DNA from: Sulfuricurvum sp.
Lineage (GTDB): Bacteria > Campylobacterota > Campylobacteria > Campylobacterales > Sulfurimonadaceae
DNA length: 64,000 nt
Direction: 5' to 3'
Assembly (NCBI RefSeq): GCF_030691015.1
Contig: NZ_JAUYFF010000008.1
Coordinates: 62,001 to 126,000 of the forward strand
The notes below the pieces were generated by a model. That model worked only from the letters and a program-made list of their open reading frames with translations, was not told the DNA's origin and made no database searches. A program made the position numbers and the translations under genes. Shown here piece after piece: positions 39,203 through 47,309 of the stretch; positions within the stretch are counted from its first letter, which is position 1, and each line of letters opens with the position of its first letter.

Positions 39203-40468
39203 TTAGAGCAATTCGAGTTTATACAAAAACAATCGCTCTTTATACGAGGGGATATCGAGTTCCTGACGGTATTTGGCGATGACACGGCGTACCATTTTCA
39301 CCCCGAAACGCTCTTCGATCATCTCGTGAAGGGTTTTGTCGCTGAACGGATCATCTTTGTTCTCGCTGGAGACAAGCCGTTTGAGAAAGTGCTTGATCTC
39401 AGAAGTCGATACCTCTCCGATTGAGTTGGAGAAAAAATCTTTGAACGCGTACAATCCCCGCTCCGTTTGGATGTATTTATCGGCAATCGCACGGGAGATC
39501 GTCGATTCGTTGAATCCCAGCTCATCGGCGACATCTTGAAGACGCAAAGGCTTCAGCTCTCCCCCCATAAAAAAGGCGTATTGCTTTTCAAGCAGTACCA
39601 GTGCGACATTATAGAGAGTCGCTTTACGAAGATCGAGGAGCTTAACGAGTTCCCGTGCCTCTTTGAATTTTTGTTTCGCAAAATTATCGTATTTATCGAT
39701 CATATTGACCTGTAAATCGGGATAAAAGGCATGATTGATCCGAATGTTCAGTTCCGAACCCGAAAACTCGACAAAAAGATCGGGAGTGATCTGCGCTTCC
39801 GGCTCCATATACTCCAATGCGGGAGGATTGCGAAGATGCTGCAATACCGCTTTGGCATCATGCAGTCTCGGGTGTTTGATAAATTTTTCCATCTTGTCAA
39901 ACTGTAAAATCATCGCTCCGAGCAAGATAGAGAGTTCATCATCCAAATCATAATCGCTAAGCTGAAATAAAAAAGACTCTTTATAATCGACCGCTCCGAC
40001 ACCCGAAGGCTCCAAATGGGCAAATCGCTGACGTACCCGCTCGACTGTATACGTATCGGTATCACACTGTCGTGCCACCTCTTCGATAGAGCCGTCGAAA
40101 TACCCCTCATCATTGATGTAATAGACGATCTGGCGTGCAATTTTTTGGGAAATCGGTGTCGGAAACAGCGGGGCTACGATCTGCTCATCGAGTTTTTCAT
40201 ACAATGACGTTGATGAGATACTGAGCCATTCGATTTGCTCGCTCGAAGAGTTTGAAACATAATTCTGAAATGCGCCGTAGGCCGCAGTGCCTCCAGATTG
40301 GCTATTGGACTCTTCGAACCCTGATTTAACCTCTAAACATGGGTTTTCATTCGTAATAACCTGCAAATGTTTTTCGAGATCGTTTAGGGAACATTGCAAG
40401 AGCGGCAACCACGTCTGCATCGAGAGTCTAGGTAATTGTTTTTGTTTGTATGAGAGTGATGTTTGCAT
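39203..40468 (-). CDS. rpoN: RNA polymerase sigma-54 factor
   Basis: A 421-residue sigma-54. Region I is the Gln/Leu-rich N-terminus (QTSLSYKQKQLPRLSMQTW), followed by the core-binding region and the C-terminal DNA-binding part with a helix-turn-helix (DVADELGFNESTISRAIADK) and the RpoN box RRVIAKYRQELDIPS that reads the -24 element. ATG 40468 is preceded by TAGGCGGA; the ATG at 40492 adds an unconserved leader. Its place beside the nif operon, whose promoters look sigma-54-type, is consistent with its role, although flagellar genes probably also depend on it. Confidence 0.95.
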   Translation of the reverse strand: MQTSLSYKQKQLPRLSMQTWLPLLQCSLNDLEKHLQVITNENPCLEVKSGFEESNSQSGGTAAYGAFQNYVSNSSSEQIEWLSISSTSLYEKLDEQIVAPLFPTPISQKIARQIVYYINDEGYFDGSIEEVARQCDTDTYTVERVRQRFAHLEPSGVGAVDYKESFLFQLSDYDLDDELSILLGAMILQFDKMEKFIKHPRLHDAKAVLQHLRNPPALEYMEPEAQITPDLFVEFSGSELNIRINHAFYPDLQVNMIDKYDNFAKQKFKEARELVKLLDLRKATLYNVALVLLEKQYAFFMGGELKPLRLQDVADELGFNESTISRAIADKYIQTERGLYAFKDFFSNSIGEVSTSEIKHFLKRLVSSENKDDPFSDKTLHEMIEERFGVKMVRRVIAKYRQELDIPSYKERLFLYKLELL

Positions 40469-40561
40469 AATAATCCGCCTAAAAAAATACACATTTACGC
40501 AATAAAATGCATATTTTGTTCTTATGAAAAGTATAGGCTTTTTTTAAGCAGTTATATGATT

Positions 40562-40612
40562 AAAAAATAGGCAGTTTCCGTTCGTGGTGAGCGAGTCGAA
40601 CCATGAACGGAA
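40562..40612 (-). terminator. Terminator after the nif-associated ferredoxin gene
   Basis: On the minus strand TTCCGTTC-A-TGGT pairs with ACCA-C-GAACGGAA around an 11-base loop, a 12-bp stem with one mismatch. A TATTTTTT run follows after a few bases (plus-strand A-run at 40562-40568). It would end the nifN-to-ferredoxin operon before rpoN, so rpoN needs its own promoter. Confidence 0.65.
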
Positions 40613-40620
40613 GTTTAAAC

Positions 40621-40911
40621 TTAGTATTTGATGCGAACCAATCCGTTTGGTGCAATGACTTTCATTTGACAAGCAAGACGGGCTTTTGGATTACTTTCGT
40701 TAAGCGTTTTAAGTACCGCTTTCTCTTTATCCGTTGTAGGGCTCATATACTCCATACCGGATTCAATCATTACGACACAAGTACCGCACTCACCGTCACG
40801 GCATCCGAACGGCAACGCACTTCCTGAAGCTTCAACGATATCTTGAATCGTTTTGCCCGGTATGACGTTGATCGCCAAAAAGTCATTCATAATTTCTACA
40901 CGTGTTGTCAT
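40621..40911 (-). CDS. Nif-associated 2Fe-2S ferredoxin
   Basis: A 96-residue plant-type ferredoxin with the cluster ligands C-x4-C-x2-C (FGCRDGECGTC) and a fourth Cys in ARLACQM about 40 residues later. Such ferredoxins in nif clusters can supply electrons to cofactor assembly or to nitrogenase reductase; here the position after nifW-nifZ suggests that, by context. It is separated from nifZ by about 90 bases that hold no obvious promoter, so it is probably the last gene of the operon. Confidence 0.88.
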   Translation of the reverse strand: MTTRVEIMNDFLAINVIPGKTIQDIVEASGSALPFGCRDGECGTCVVMIESGMEYMSPTTDKEKAVLKTLNESNPKARLACQMKVIAPNGLVRIKY

Positions 40912-41000
40912 CCCAACTCCTTTGTTGATTACGATTATTTAGCCGCGAGGGCACCAATTCCGCTTGATACGGTATGCAAAAATCTCAGAAGATGTTGATA

Positions 41001-41447
41001 TTACTCCCCCTCTTCTTGAGATTGCGCCGCTTTTTCAGCGGCTCGCTCAGCACGGTGTTCTTTGATCCATCGAAGCTCTTCGGCGACTTCGTCGTATCCG
41101 TCATCTTCGAGGGCACTCTCCAGTTCCGCTTCGCGGCATCCGAAGACCAGCCCCTCTTCAATAAAGTTCACTTCGTACACCCGTATCGTCTGTAAAAAAT
41201 CGCCGATGGCTCTCACATACCCCTCAGCTCCCGCTTCGACGAGAGTCTCACCGACCCCTGCATGAGGATAGGTTCCGTCATTGCGGATCGCTTTTGTGAG
41301 ACGAACCCGCTGACCGACCCGATACAAAGAGAGGATTTCGTCTTTGGTCGACATTTTATAAAGATTGGTTCGACGTGCCTCATCATTAATCGGCATCTCT
41401 TCTTCAGAAACTGATACTATGGTTTGTGGTACAGGCGTGGACTCCAT
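41001..41447 (-). CDS. nifZ: NifZ-domain nitrogen fixation protein
   Basis: A 148-residue protein with a central NifZ domain (about 40-115): VGQRVRLTKAIRNDGTYP, GETLVEAG, GYVRAIGDFLQ and FGCREAEL. NifZ helps maturation of the second P-cluster of MoFe protein. The ATG at 41447 has a near-perfect AGGAGGTGA site, so the 44-base overlap with nifW is probably real. Residues 1-40 and the acidic, Ala/Glu-rich C-terminus are not part of the domain. Confidence 0.88.
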   Translation of the reverse strand: MESTPVPQTIVSVSEEEMPINDEARRTNLYKMSTKDEILSLYRVGQRVRLTKAIRNDGTYPHAGVGETLVEAGAEGYVRAIGDFLQTIRVYEVNFIEEGLVFGCREAELESALEDDGYDEVAEELRWIKEHRAERAAEKAAQSQEEGE

Positions 41448-41778
41448 TACTCACCTCCTCTATAGTGCTACAGCTGCTCGATGTGGAACAGGTACCGCAA
41501 GCGCTGGGTTTATCAAACATCTCCCAGACATCCGCGGCTGAGGGGCTGTAGCCGTTTTCAAAATTTTTATAGACGGTGATAAGGGCAAATCGGTAATACT
41601 CGAGCAGTTTCTCGTCATTTCCGAAATCATGCCCCTTGGCTTTCTCTACCAATTCACCGAATTTTTTCATCATATGGAACCGTTTGACTTGAACCAAACG
41701 TTCATCATATTCAAGATCAAAAAAATCAAAGAAATCTTCCGTATCGCTTATTTGTTGAAATTCAGCTAACGTTCCCAT
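41404..41778 (-). CDS. nifW: Nitrogenase-stabilising protein NifW-like
   Basis: A 124-residue protein. The N-terminal ~85 residues show the NifW pattern: TEDFFDFFDLEYDERLVQVKRFHMMKKF. NifW associates with MoFe protein and protects or matures it. The last ~35 residues are an unusual Ser/Cys-rich tail (ACGTCSTSSSC and a later HAC) that overlaps the start of nifZ. ATG 41778 has AAGGAG upstream; the longer frame from 41835 runs into nifF. Confidence 0.8.
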   Translation of the reverse strand: MGTLAEFQQISDTEDFFDFFDLEYDERLVQVKRFHMMKKFGELVEKAKGHDFGNDEKLLEYYRFALITVYKNFENGYSPSAADVWEMFDKPSACGTCSTSSSCSTIEEVSNGVHACTTNHSISF

Positions 41779-41788
41779 AATAATCTCC

Positions 41789-42304
41789 TTATAATCCCAT
41801 CTCACTTTTGAGTTGGCTTGCCCATGTTTGGACACGTTCTTCGGTCAAATCTTTTTGGTTCACATCATCGATCCCGAGGCCGCAGAATTTTCCCTCACGT
41901 TCCGCCAGTGAAAATTCATAGTCGTATCCACTGGTCGGGATAAACCCGTGTGCTTCAGATCCGAGAGAGACAAACAGATCGTGCATTTTTCCCAATGCGC
42001 TCAAAAAGTGTTCGCCGTGCGTCTTTTGATCGCCCGCACCGAAAAATGCCACTTTTTTACCGCTCAAATCGGGACGTTCGTTATCCAGTTCATAGAGAGG
42101 ATCAACCCAGTCACGCTGTGGATCACCCTGCCCCCACGTAGAAGAACCGAGGATCAATACATCGTACTCCTCAAACTGATCGATCCCGTCAAAATCTTCT
42201 TCCATATCGATGAGTTCAGCACCTTTGATCTCATCTGCCAATAGTTCTGCCGCACCTCGTGTGACACCGCTGCTGCTACCGAAAAAAATTCCTACTTTTG
42301 CCAT
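41789..42304 (-). CDS. nifF: Flavodoxin NifF
   Basis: A 171-residue long-chain flavodoxin. The FMN phosphate loop is FGSSSGVTRGAAE (residues 8-20), the first ring-stacking loop STWGQGDPQRDW and the second GAGDQKTHGEHF with SGYDYEFS. It is a likely electron donor to nitrogenase reductase given its place between DUF269 and nifW. Spacing to its neighbours is about 10 bases on each side. Confidence 0.9.
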   Translation of the reverse strand: MAKVGIFFGSSSGVTRGAAELLADEIKGAELIDMEEDFDGIDQFEEYDVLILGSSTWGQGDPQRDWVDPLYELDNERPDLSGKKVAFFGAGDQKTHGEHFLSALGKMHDLFVSLGSEAHGFIPTSGYDYEFSLAEREGKFCGLGIDDVNQKDLTEERVQTWASQLKSEMGL

Positions 42305-42315
42305 CTTAAGACTCC

Positions 42316-42768
42316 TTATCCTTGTTTATTGCATGGTTTGTATTGTTCGTAAATCGCAATCGCATTAGAAAGATGTTTATCACCGTCTTCAAACAGTGCT
42401 TCGTATGTTCTAAAACCGAAGCGGTGTGCATCTTTAAAATACTTATCGACGATACAGATACGATCAGCGATGATGGCACATCGTCCGAACCCCTCATGAC
42501 TCATCTCCATGATGACATTGCACACGACACCCGTTTGTCGCTCAAACGCCAAAGCGATCGCTTTATAGATCATTTTGATATCGTTGGTGAGCATCTCATC
42601 AATGTCAGCGATCAAAGGGATAGATTTAAGATCCTCTTTGGTTTTGACATATTTTTTCATCAACAACTCTTCATCACTCGTTTTTGCCCAGTTACCGAAC
42701 TGATCGAGTGCACGGATTTGACGTATCAACTCCACTCCGAACGCATTCATTTTCTTTTCCGCTTCCAT
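42316..42768 (-). CDS. NifX-associated protein (DUF269)
   Basis: A 150-residue protein of the DUF269 family, recognised by LIRQIRALDQFGNW, a KYVKTKED segment and the GFGRCAIIADRICIVDKYFKDAHRFGF block. The family is found almost only next to nifX in nitrogen fixers; its exact function is unknown. Its ATG directly follows the nifX stop with a GAGGGAG site spanning the junction, so translation is coupled. Confidence 0.88.
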   Translation of the reverse strand: MEAEKKMNAFGVELIRQIRALDQFGNWAKTSDEELLMKKYVKTKEDLKSIPLIADIDEMLTNDIKMIYKAIALAFERQTGVVCNVIMEMSHEGFGRCAIIADRICIVDKYFKDAHRFGFRTYEALFEDGDKHLSNAIAIYEQYKPCNKQG

Positions 42769-43221
42769 TTATTCTCCCTCTGCCCATCGGTCTTGTCGCA
42801 CATCGTGCTCGGTCTGCATATGCATGATATTTTTAATCCATGGCGGAGGATTAGAGTTGATCATTTGCACTAAACTTTTGAGGACATCTTCGATCCGTGT
42901 AGACTCATTGGCCTTCATCGGATGGATTCCCGCTCGGATCACTTTTGCCGCTGCCGTTCCCCCGATACTCTCACTGTACATGATATTGACACCCTTGAGG
43001 GCACGGACACGATAATCGGTCTTGTCGTCATCTTCGGGAGCGATGCTGTCGGTTTTAATCACCTCGGAGAGTTCAAACCCCTCTTTGGAAACGTTGTAAA
43101 CGACGAACTCTTTCGCACCCCCGAAGTGGGCATTGATCTCTTCCATATCTTTGGTCGCAAAAGCAACTTTGATCGCGTTTTCCATTGTTTTATCCCCTTC
43201 GACTATGATTTTAGTGTTCAT
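42769..43221 (-). CDS. nifX: NifX FeMo-cofactor trafficking protein
   Basis: A 150-residue protein with the NifX/NafY cofactor-binding domain: KVAFATKDMEEINAHFGGAKEF, ALKGVNIMYSESIGGTAAAKVIRAGIHPMK. It carries NifB-co or a VK-cluster to NifEN during FeMo-co assembly. The ATG at 43221 overlaps nifN by 11 bases and has AGAAAGG upstream; ATG 43185 with GAAGGGG is an alternative. Confidence 0.9.
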   Translation of the reverse strand: MNTKIIVEGDKTMENAIKVAFATKDMEEINAHFGGAKEFVVYNVSKEGFELSEVIKTDSIAPEDDDKTDYRVRALKGVNIMYSESIGGTAAAKVIRAGIHPMKANESTRIEDVLKSLVQMINSNPPPWIKNIMHMQTEHDVRQDRWAEGE

Positions 43222-44509
43222 GTTTGACCTTTCTCAATGTGTTGGCTATCTCAAACAAAAAGTACGTACTACCTTCATACAGCTGATCGTTTTTGAGCTG
43301 GTTCCCTAACTCTTCATAGTTCGGGAATCCTCGGAGTACGAGCGCAGTATTCTCTACCGTATGCAAGATTCGTTCTGCATGGAAATTACTGATAACCATA
43401 TCCGCACGATCAAAGAAACGGCGTGCGTCTTCCAAATCCCCGACGAAAACATTTTCCGCTTCAATGGTGTGGAGAACGTCGCTAAACGTCGTCGATACCG
43501 CCGCAATGACAGTTCCCCCGACACTTCGCAAGAGTGCGCACATTCCGACAAGCATATCCGGCTCTCCCGTTACGACGAAATGGGACGTTCCGATAAGAAA
43601 ATGGCTGTCCAGCATCGCATCTTGCAGCCGTGAACGCCACCGTTTAATCATCGGTTTTGGCTCAGAGTGTCGTATTTTCATCAGTGCACTAACAAAATTG
43701 TCACACCCCTCCAATCCCATCAGATGATCGAAATGGAGATGCTCCATAGAGGGGTTCTTTTTTTGCAGAGCGAGTGCCGATTTTTTCATAGAAGCGCCGA
43801 TGGAAACCACGACACTGGACGTTGCTAAATCTCGGATTTGATCCACTGTGATTCCACCGTTGGCGAGTTTCCCCTGCCCCTCTTCCCAGTACCCGTCCAG
43901 TGACGTGGAGAGATCGGGGAGCGCATAAGTCTCAAATCCGAAATCCTCACAGAGAGCTTTGATCTTTTCCACCTCGATAGGCTGCATACTCAAATGGGGG
44001 AGAAAAACAAGTTTATTCGGTTTTGTCTCGGTCGCGGCCTCGGTGAGCTGTTCAATCATCGCCGTTACGGTCAACGCCCATCCGCTCTCCATCCCCCCCT
44101 CGTAATCGGGGGTATTGACAAATACATAGGGTATTTCGATGTGCATCCCCACACCCCGAACATCATCCCCTTTGGTCTCGGTGAGTCCCGTCGTATGCAA
44201 ACCGATCATGGAGGGTTTGAGATTTTTCTCTTTGTTCTGGATATTCTCTATCGCCATCAAAATCGAGTAATCCCCACCATCAAGCACGGCGGTGATGTCA
44301 CTCACGGAGGTGTTGTTGATCGCGATAGGTTCATTGAAATGGCGGGTAAAAAAGACCTTCGTAAACGAGGCACACCCTTGCGCCCCGTGCATAAGAGGGA
44401 TACAATCCTTGACCCCTAGAAATGCGAGGGTTGCTCCCATCGGTTGGGAGTGTTTGATCGGGTTGACTTGAAGCGGTTTGTGCTCTTTATGAGTGAGGGA
44501 GAATTCCAT
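43211..44509 (-). CDS. nifN: Nitrogenase cofactor scaffold subunit NifN
   Basis: A 432-residue NifN: PIKHSQPMGATLAFLGVKDCIPLMHGAQGCASF carries two of the P-cluster-like cysteine ligands (described here by position, about residues 20-50), then HFNEPIAINNTSVSD. With NifE it forms the scaffold on which FeMo-co is finished. ATG 44509 matches the family start; the longer frame begins with TTG. It heads nifN-nifX-DUF269-nifF-nifW-nifZ-fdx and has its own sigma-54-type promoter, because nifE is separated by an opposite-strand gene. Confidence 0.92.
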   Translation of the reverse strand: MEFSLTHKEHKPLQVNPIKHSQPMGATLAFLGVKDCIPLMHGAQGCASFTKVFFTRHFNEPIAINNTSVSDITAVLDGGDYSILMAIENIQNKEKNLKPSMIGLHTTGLTETKGDDVRGVGMHIEIPYVFVNTPDYEGGMESGWALTVTAMIEQLTEAATETKPNKLVFLPHLSMQPIEVEKIKALCEDFGFETYALPDLSTSLDGYWEEGQGKLANGGITVDQIRDLATSSVVVSIGASMKKSALALQKKNPSMEHLHFDHLMGLEGCDNFVSALMKIRHSEPKPMIKRWRSRLQDAMLDSHFLIGTSHFVVTGEPDMLVGMCALLRSVGGTVIAAVSTTFSDVLHTIEAENVFVGDLEDARRFFDRADMVISNFHAERILHTVENTALVLRGFPNYEELGNQLKNDQLYEGSTYFLFEIANTLRKVKHEH

Positions 44510-44521
44510 AACAACTCTTTC

Positions 44522-44538
44522 TGCCTCATAATGAGGCA
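44522..44538. promoter_or_regulatory. Perfect palindrome in the nifN leader
   Basis: TGCCTCAT and ATGAGGCA form an exact 8-bp inverted repeat around a single A, 13 bases upstream of the nifN start. A second hairpin-prone region (CCAATCGGGGC-TTA-GCTCCGATGG) lies about 25 bases further upstream in the same leader. The palindrome is too tight for a good RNA hairpin and looks more like an operator; no regulator can be named. Confidence 0.45.
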
Positions 44539-44608
44539 AGCTTTAGTGCCATAGCGGCCAGCGTAGCCAATCGGGGCTTAGCTCCGATGGCGTTTAAAAC
44601 AATCGTAT

Positions 44609-44624
44609 TGCAAGAAGCGTGCGA
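44609..44624 (-). promoter_or_regulatory. nifN: Sigma-54-type promoter of nifN
   Basis: On the minus strand TCGCACG-CTTC-TTGCA matches the -24/-12 consensus TGGCACG-N4-TTGCA except for one base. An 18-base stretch including it, GCAAGAAGCGTGCGAGAT on the plus strand, recurs exactly upstream of nifE. The predicted start is near 44598, giving an approximately 90-base leader. Confidence 0.82.
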
Positions 44625-44693
44625 GATCACCTCTTATCCCATTAACCCTATCGGAGTACAATCCTCCTCTATATTCATCTCAGGAAAAATACT

Positions 44694-45284
44694 ATGAAAC
44701 ACGTTCTGCTCCTCAACCTCCACCAAAAATACGAAGGATTCGCCAACGGCAATCTAACCCACGATCTCCTCAATGAGGCAAAAAAGTTTTTTACCGCAAA
44801 CGGCTATGACGTACGTGAAACATCGATTGAAGAAGGATACGATGTTGCCGAAGAGCTTGAAAAGTTCAAATGGGCCGATATTTTCTTCGTACAGTCTCCT
44901 GTTTACTGGATGGGACTTCCGTGGCTGGCAAAAAAATATGTCGATGAAGTATTCACGGGCGGAAACAACACCGTCACCTATGTCAGCGACGGGCGGAGCC
45001 GTGAGGATGAGTCCAAAAAATACGGTAGCGGCGGATTGATGCAGGATAAAAAATATATGCTCAGTTTTACTTACAACTGCCCGACAAGCGAATTTAATAA
45101 TCCGGAGGGGTTTTTCGAGGGGATGAGTGTCGATCAGGCGAACATCGCTCTGCACAAACTTTTCCAGTTTTGCGGTGCACAGCCACTACAAAGCTACTCC
45201 GTCCATGACGTCTACAAATCGGATTTCAACCTCGAGGATTCCCTCAAAGAACTGAACCAAACGTTAGCAAAAAATTTCGCCTAA
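44694..45284 (+). CDS. MdaB-like NAD(P)H:quinone oxidoreductase
   Basis: A 196-residue flavodoxin-fold protein of the NAD(P)H dehydrogenase (quinone)/MdaB family: KWADIFFVQSPVYWMGLPWLAKKYVDEVFT and KKYMLSFTYNCPTSEFN are typical. It makes two-electron reductions of quinones and protects against oxidative damage; in Helicobacter it supports oxygen tolerance. It sits in opposite orientation between nifN and nifE and overlaps the nifE end by 4 bases. ATG follows CAGGAAA; a TACAAT (44657-44662) may be its -10. Confidence 0.87.
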   Translation: MKHVLLLNLHQKYEGFANGNLTHDLLNEAKKFFTANGYDVRETSIEEGYDVAEELEKFKWADIFFVQSPVYWMGLPWLAKKYVDEVFTGGNNTVTYVSDGRSREDESKKYGSGGLMQDKKYMLSFTYNCPTSEFNNPEGFFEGMSVDQANIALHKLFQFCGAQPLQSYSVHDVYKSDFNLEDSLKELNQTLAKNFA

Positions 45285-46642
45285 TTCACTTCCCACGGTG
45301 CGGGTTTTCCGACATTGGCAAATACGGGATTACGAAGTGCGTATTTCAAATCTTCGGCGAGATTTAGGAGTCCGCCGTATCCGCCGTAGCTCGTTTTTTT
45401 CTCTTGATTGACATCGATAAAAGAGATTTTTTTCTTGATCGCGGTGTAGAGACTTCGCCCCCCCGCGAGGAGGATATGCGCACCTGTAGAGTCGATAATT
45501 TTTCCCTGCTCGGCAGCGGGCTTCGTCATTAAAACGCCGTTTTCACCTAAATATTCTCGCGCTTTGTCGATGTCGTCTTGGGTCGATTTGGCGATACTCG
45601 TGGCGACCACTTCAATCCCTAAATCCTGTAATCCTGAAGCAATCGACCACGCTTTATTTCCTCCCGTGTTGAGCACCGCTTTTTTACCCGCGAAAAGAGC
45701 TTTATACGGGGCGATTTTTTCTTCCAACGCCGCCTCTTCCTCCGCAATCACCACCTCGGCACGCTCTATCAGTGCAGGATCTCCCAACGCGCTCACAATT
45801 TCGCGGATCGCGAACGTCGTATCGCGCTTACCGTAAAACGAGACCGAAATCCACGGAATACCGTACTGCTCTTGCATCTTGCGGGTCAAGGTGATGAGCG
45901 ATTTAGCACACACGATGACGTTGAGTTTGGCACGGTGGGCGGTGCGGATATCCCCAACCCGACCATCACCGCTCATCGAACTCAGTACTCGAAGTCCGAT
46001 CTTCTCGAAGATAGGAAGATACTGCCACATATCCCCCGTGACGTTGTAATCGCCGATCAGGTTGATATCATAGGGTGTAGTGAATTCAGGCTCTTTGGTG
46101 CCGATGAGATGCTCTAACACCGCTTCTCCCGCGAGACGTGAACCGAGGTTTTTACTCCCCACAAATCCTGCGGCATGGACGGGGACGATCGGAATGGCGT
46201 GTTTTTCAGACGCTTTCTTACAGGTCATATCGATATCATCCCCCACCAACGCCGTCACGCAGGTCGAATAGACGAAAATTGCTTCGGGACGGTAGTTCTC
46301 CATAATGTAGTCAATCGACGCGTCCAGCCGTTTATCCCCGCCGAAGATGACATCATTAGTATTTATCCCCGTCGTAAACCCCATCTGAGTATGATCACGT
46401 CCCGTGTAGGACGTTTTTGTCTCACGGGTCTCCCATGACGCCCCCAAACACGTTTGAGGGCCGTGAACGAGATGTACGGCATCGGCGTAGGGGAAAAGGG
46501 AGATTTGGGCACCGTCAAAGGCACATCCCCCCGCCGCAAGTCCCGGTTTGGGCTTATCGCATCCCTCTCCCGGTTTTTTGTCTTTGCTGTGAGAACATGC
46601 GCTCTCGTTCATGAGTTCTTTGATTTTTGCGCGGCTGACCAT
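45281..46642 (-). CDS. nifE: Nitrogenase cofactor scaffold subunit NifE
   Basis: A 453-residue NifE with GGCAFDGAQISLFPYADAVHLVHGP, then CLGASWETRET and STCVTALVGDDI, covering the conserved cluster-ligand cysteines near residues 40, 64 and 125. It forms the NifEN scaffold with NifN for FeMo-co synthesis. ATG 46642 follows TAGGAGT. The gene is transcribed alone from a sigma-54-type promoter at 46676-46691, an arrangement caused by the mdaB-like gene downstream. Confidence 0.94.
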   Translation of the reverse strand: MVSRAKIKELMNESACSHSKDKKPGEGCDKPKPGLAAGGCAFDGAQISLFPYADAVHLVHGPQTCLGASWETRETKTSYTGRDHTQMGFTTGINTNDVIFGGDKRLDASIDYIMENYRPEAIFVYSTCVTALVGDDIDMTCKKASEKHAIPIVPVHAAGFVGSKNLGSRLAGEAVLEHLIGTKEPEFTTPYDINLIGDYNVTGDMWQYLPIFEKIGLRVLSSMSGDGRVGDIRTAHRAKLNVIVCAKSLITLTRKMQEQYGIPWISVSFYGKRDTTFAIREIVSALGDPALIERAEVVIAEEEAALEEKIAPYKALFAGKKAVLNTGGNKAWSIASGLQDLGIEVVATSIAKSTQDDIDKAREYLGENGVLMTKPAAEQGKIIDSTGAHILLAGGRSLYTAIKKKISFIDVNQEKKTSYGGYGGLLNLAEDLKYALRNPVFANVGKPAPWEVN

Positions 46643-46675
46643 AGGATACTCCTAAAGGTGAAGTATCTATGATAA

Positions 46676-46691
46676 TGCAAGAAGCGTGCGA
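46676..46691 (-). promoter_or_regulatory. nifE: Sigma-54-type promoter of nifE
   Basis: TCGCACG-CTTC-TTGCA on the minus strand, identical to the element upstream of nifN. The predicted start near 46664 leaves a leader of about 22 bases carrying the TAGGAGT ribosome binding site. It lies in the short gap between the methyltransferase stop (46702) and nifE. Confidence 0.85.
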
Positions 46692-46701
46692 GATGAGAGT
46701 T

Positions 46702-47307
46702 TTAGCCCTTTTTAGTGGCGGTTACAAGGAAAATAGGATACGTTCCGTTCTCTTTTTCAACAGTGTAGGCGTTATGAAAACGGACATGCTTAAACCCTCC
46801 GTTTTCGATTGTTGTTCGCAGTGCCTCCCTCTCAAATCCGAAATGGTGTACCCCTTCGTTACCATGCGAATGGAATGTTCCGTCTTCTGCTTCGAGATCG
46901 GCGATGGCAATAAATCCATCCCGTTTTAAATGGTCATGAAAAGCTTTAAAAAGCTCTGCCGTATCTTCGACGTGGTGCATTGCCATCGAACTGACGATTC
47001 CGTGAAACTGTTGATTCAGAGGCTCATTCAAAATATCATGATAGAGGGGGGTTACCTCAAGCGTGGAGCTATTTTTTGATGCCAGCTGTTCGAGCATCTT
47101 TTCGGAGAGATCGACACCGACGACACTTTTTACCAAAGGGGCTATTTTAAAACTGAGTAGCCCCGTCCCCGCGCCGAAATCCATAATATTCATATGATTT
47201 AATAACGAAATACGGCTCGCTATCATTTGAAAAACAGCGTGGGCGATGTTTTGGCGCATATCCCCTTTGTCCCACTCCTGTGCGGCTTGATTAAAACGCT
47301 CACTCAT
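46702..47307 (-). CDS. Class I SAM-dependent methyltransferase
   Basis: A 201-residue methyltransferase with the SAM-binding motif DFGAGTGLLSFKIAP near residue 43, VVGVDLSEKML and a later SSMAMHHVED segment. The substrate is unknown. ATG 47307 has GAGGGG at good distance; GTG 47313 overlaps the mscS stop as GTGA. It is co-directional with mscS and probably co-transcribed, and ends 26 bases upstream of nifE. Confidence 0.85.
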   Translation of the reverse strand: MSERFNQAAQEWDKGDMRQNIAHAVFQMIASRISLLNHMNIMDFGAGTGLLSFKIAPLVKSVVGVDLSEKMLEQLASKNSSTLEVTPLYHDILNEPLNQQFHGIVSSMAMHHVEDTAELFKAFHDHLKRDGFIAIADLEAEDGTFHSHGNEGVHHFGFEREALRTTIENGGFKHVRFHNAYTVEKENGTYPIFLVTATKKG

Positions 47308-47309
47308 TC

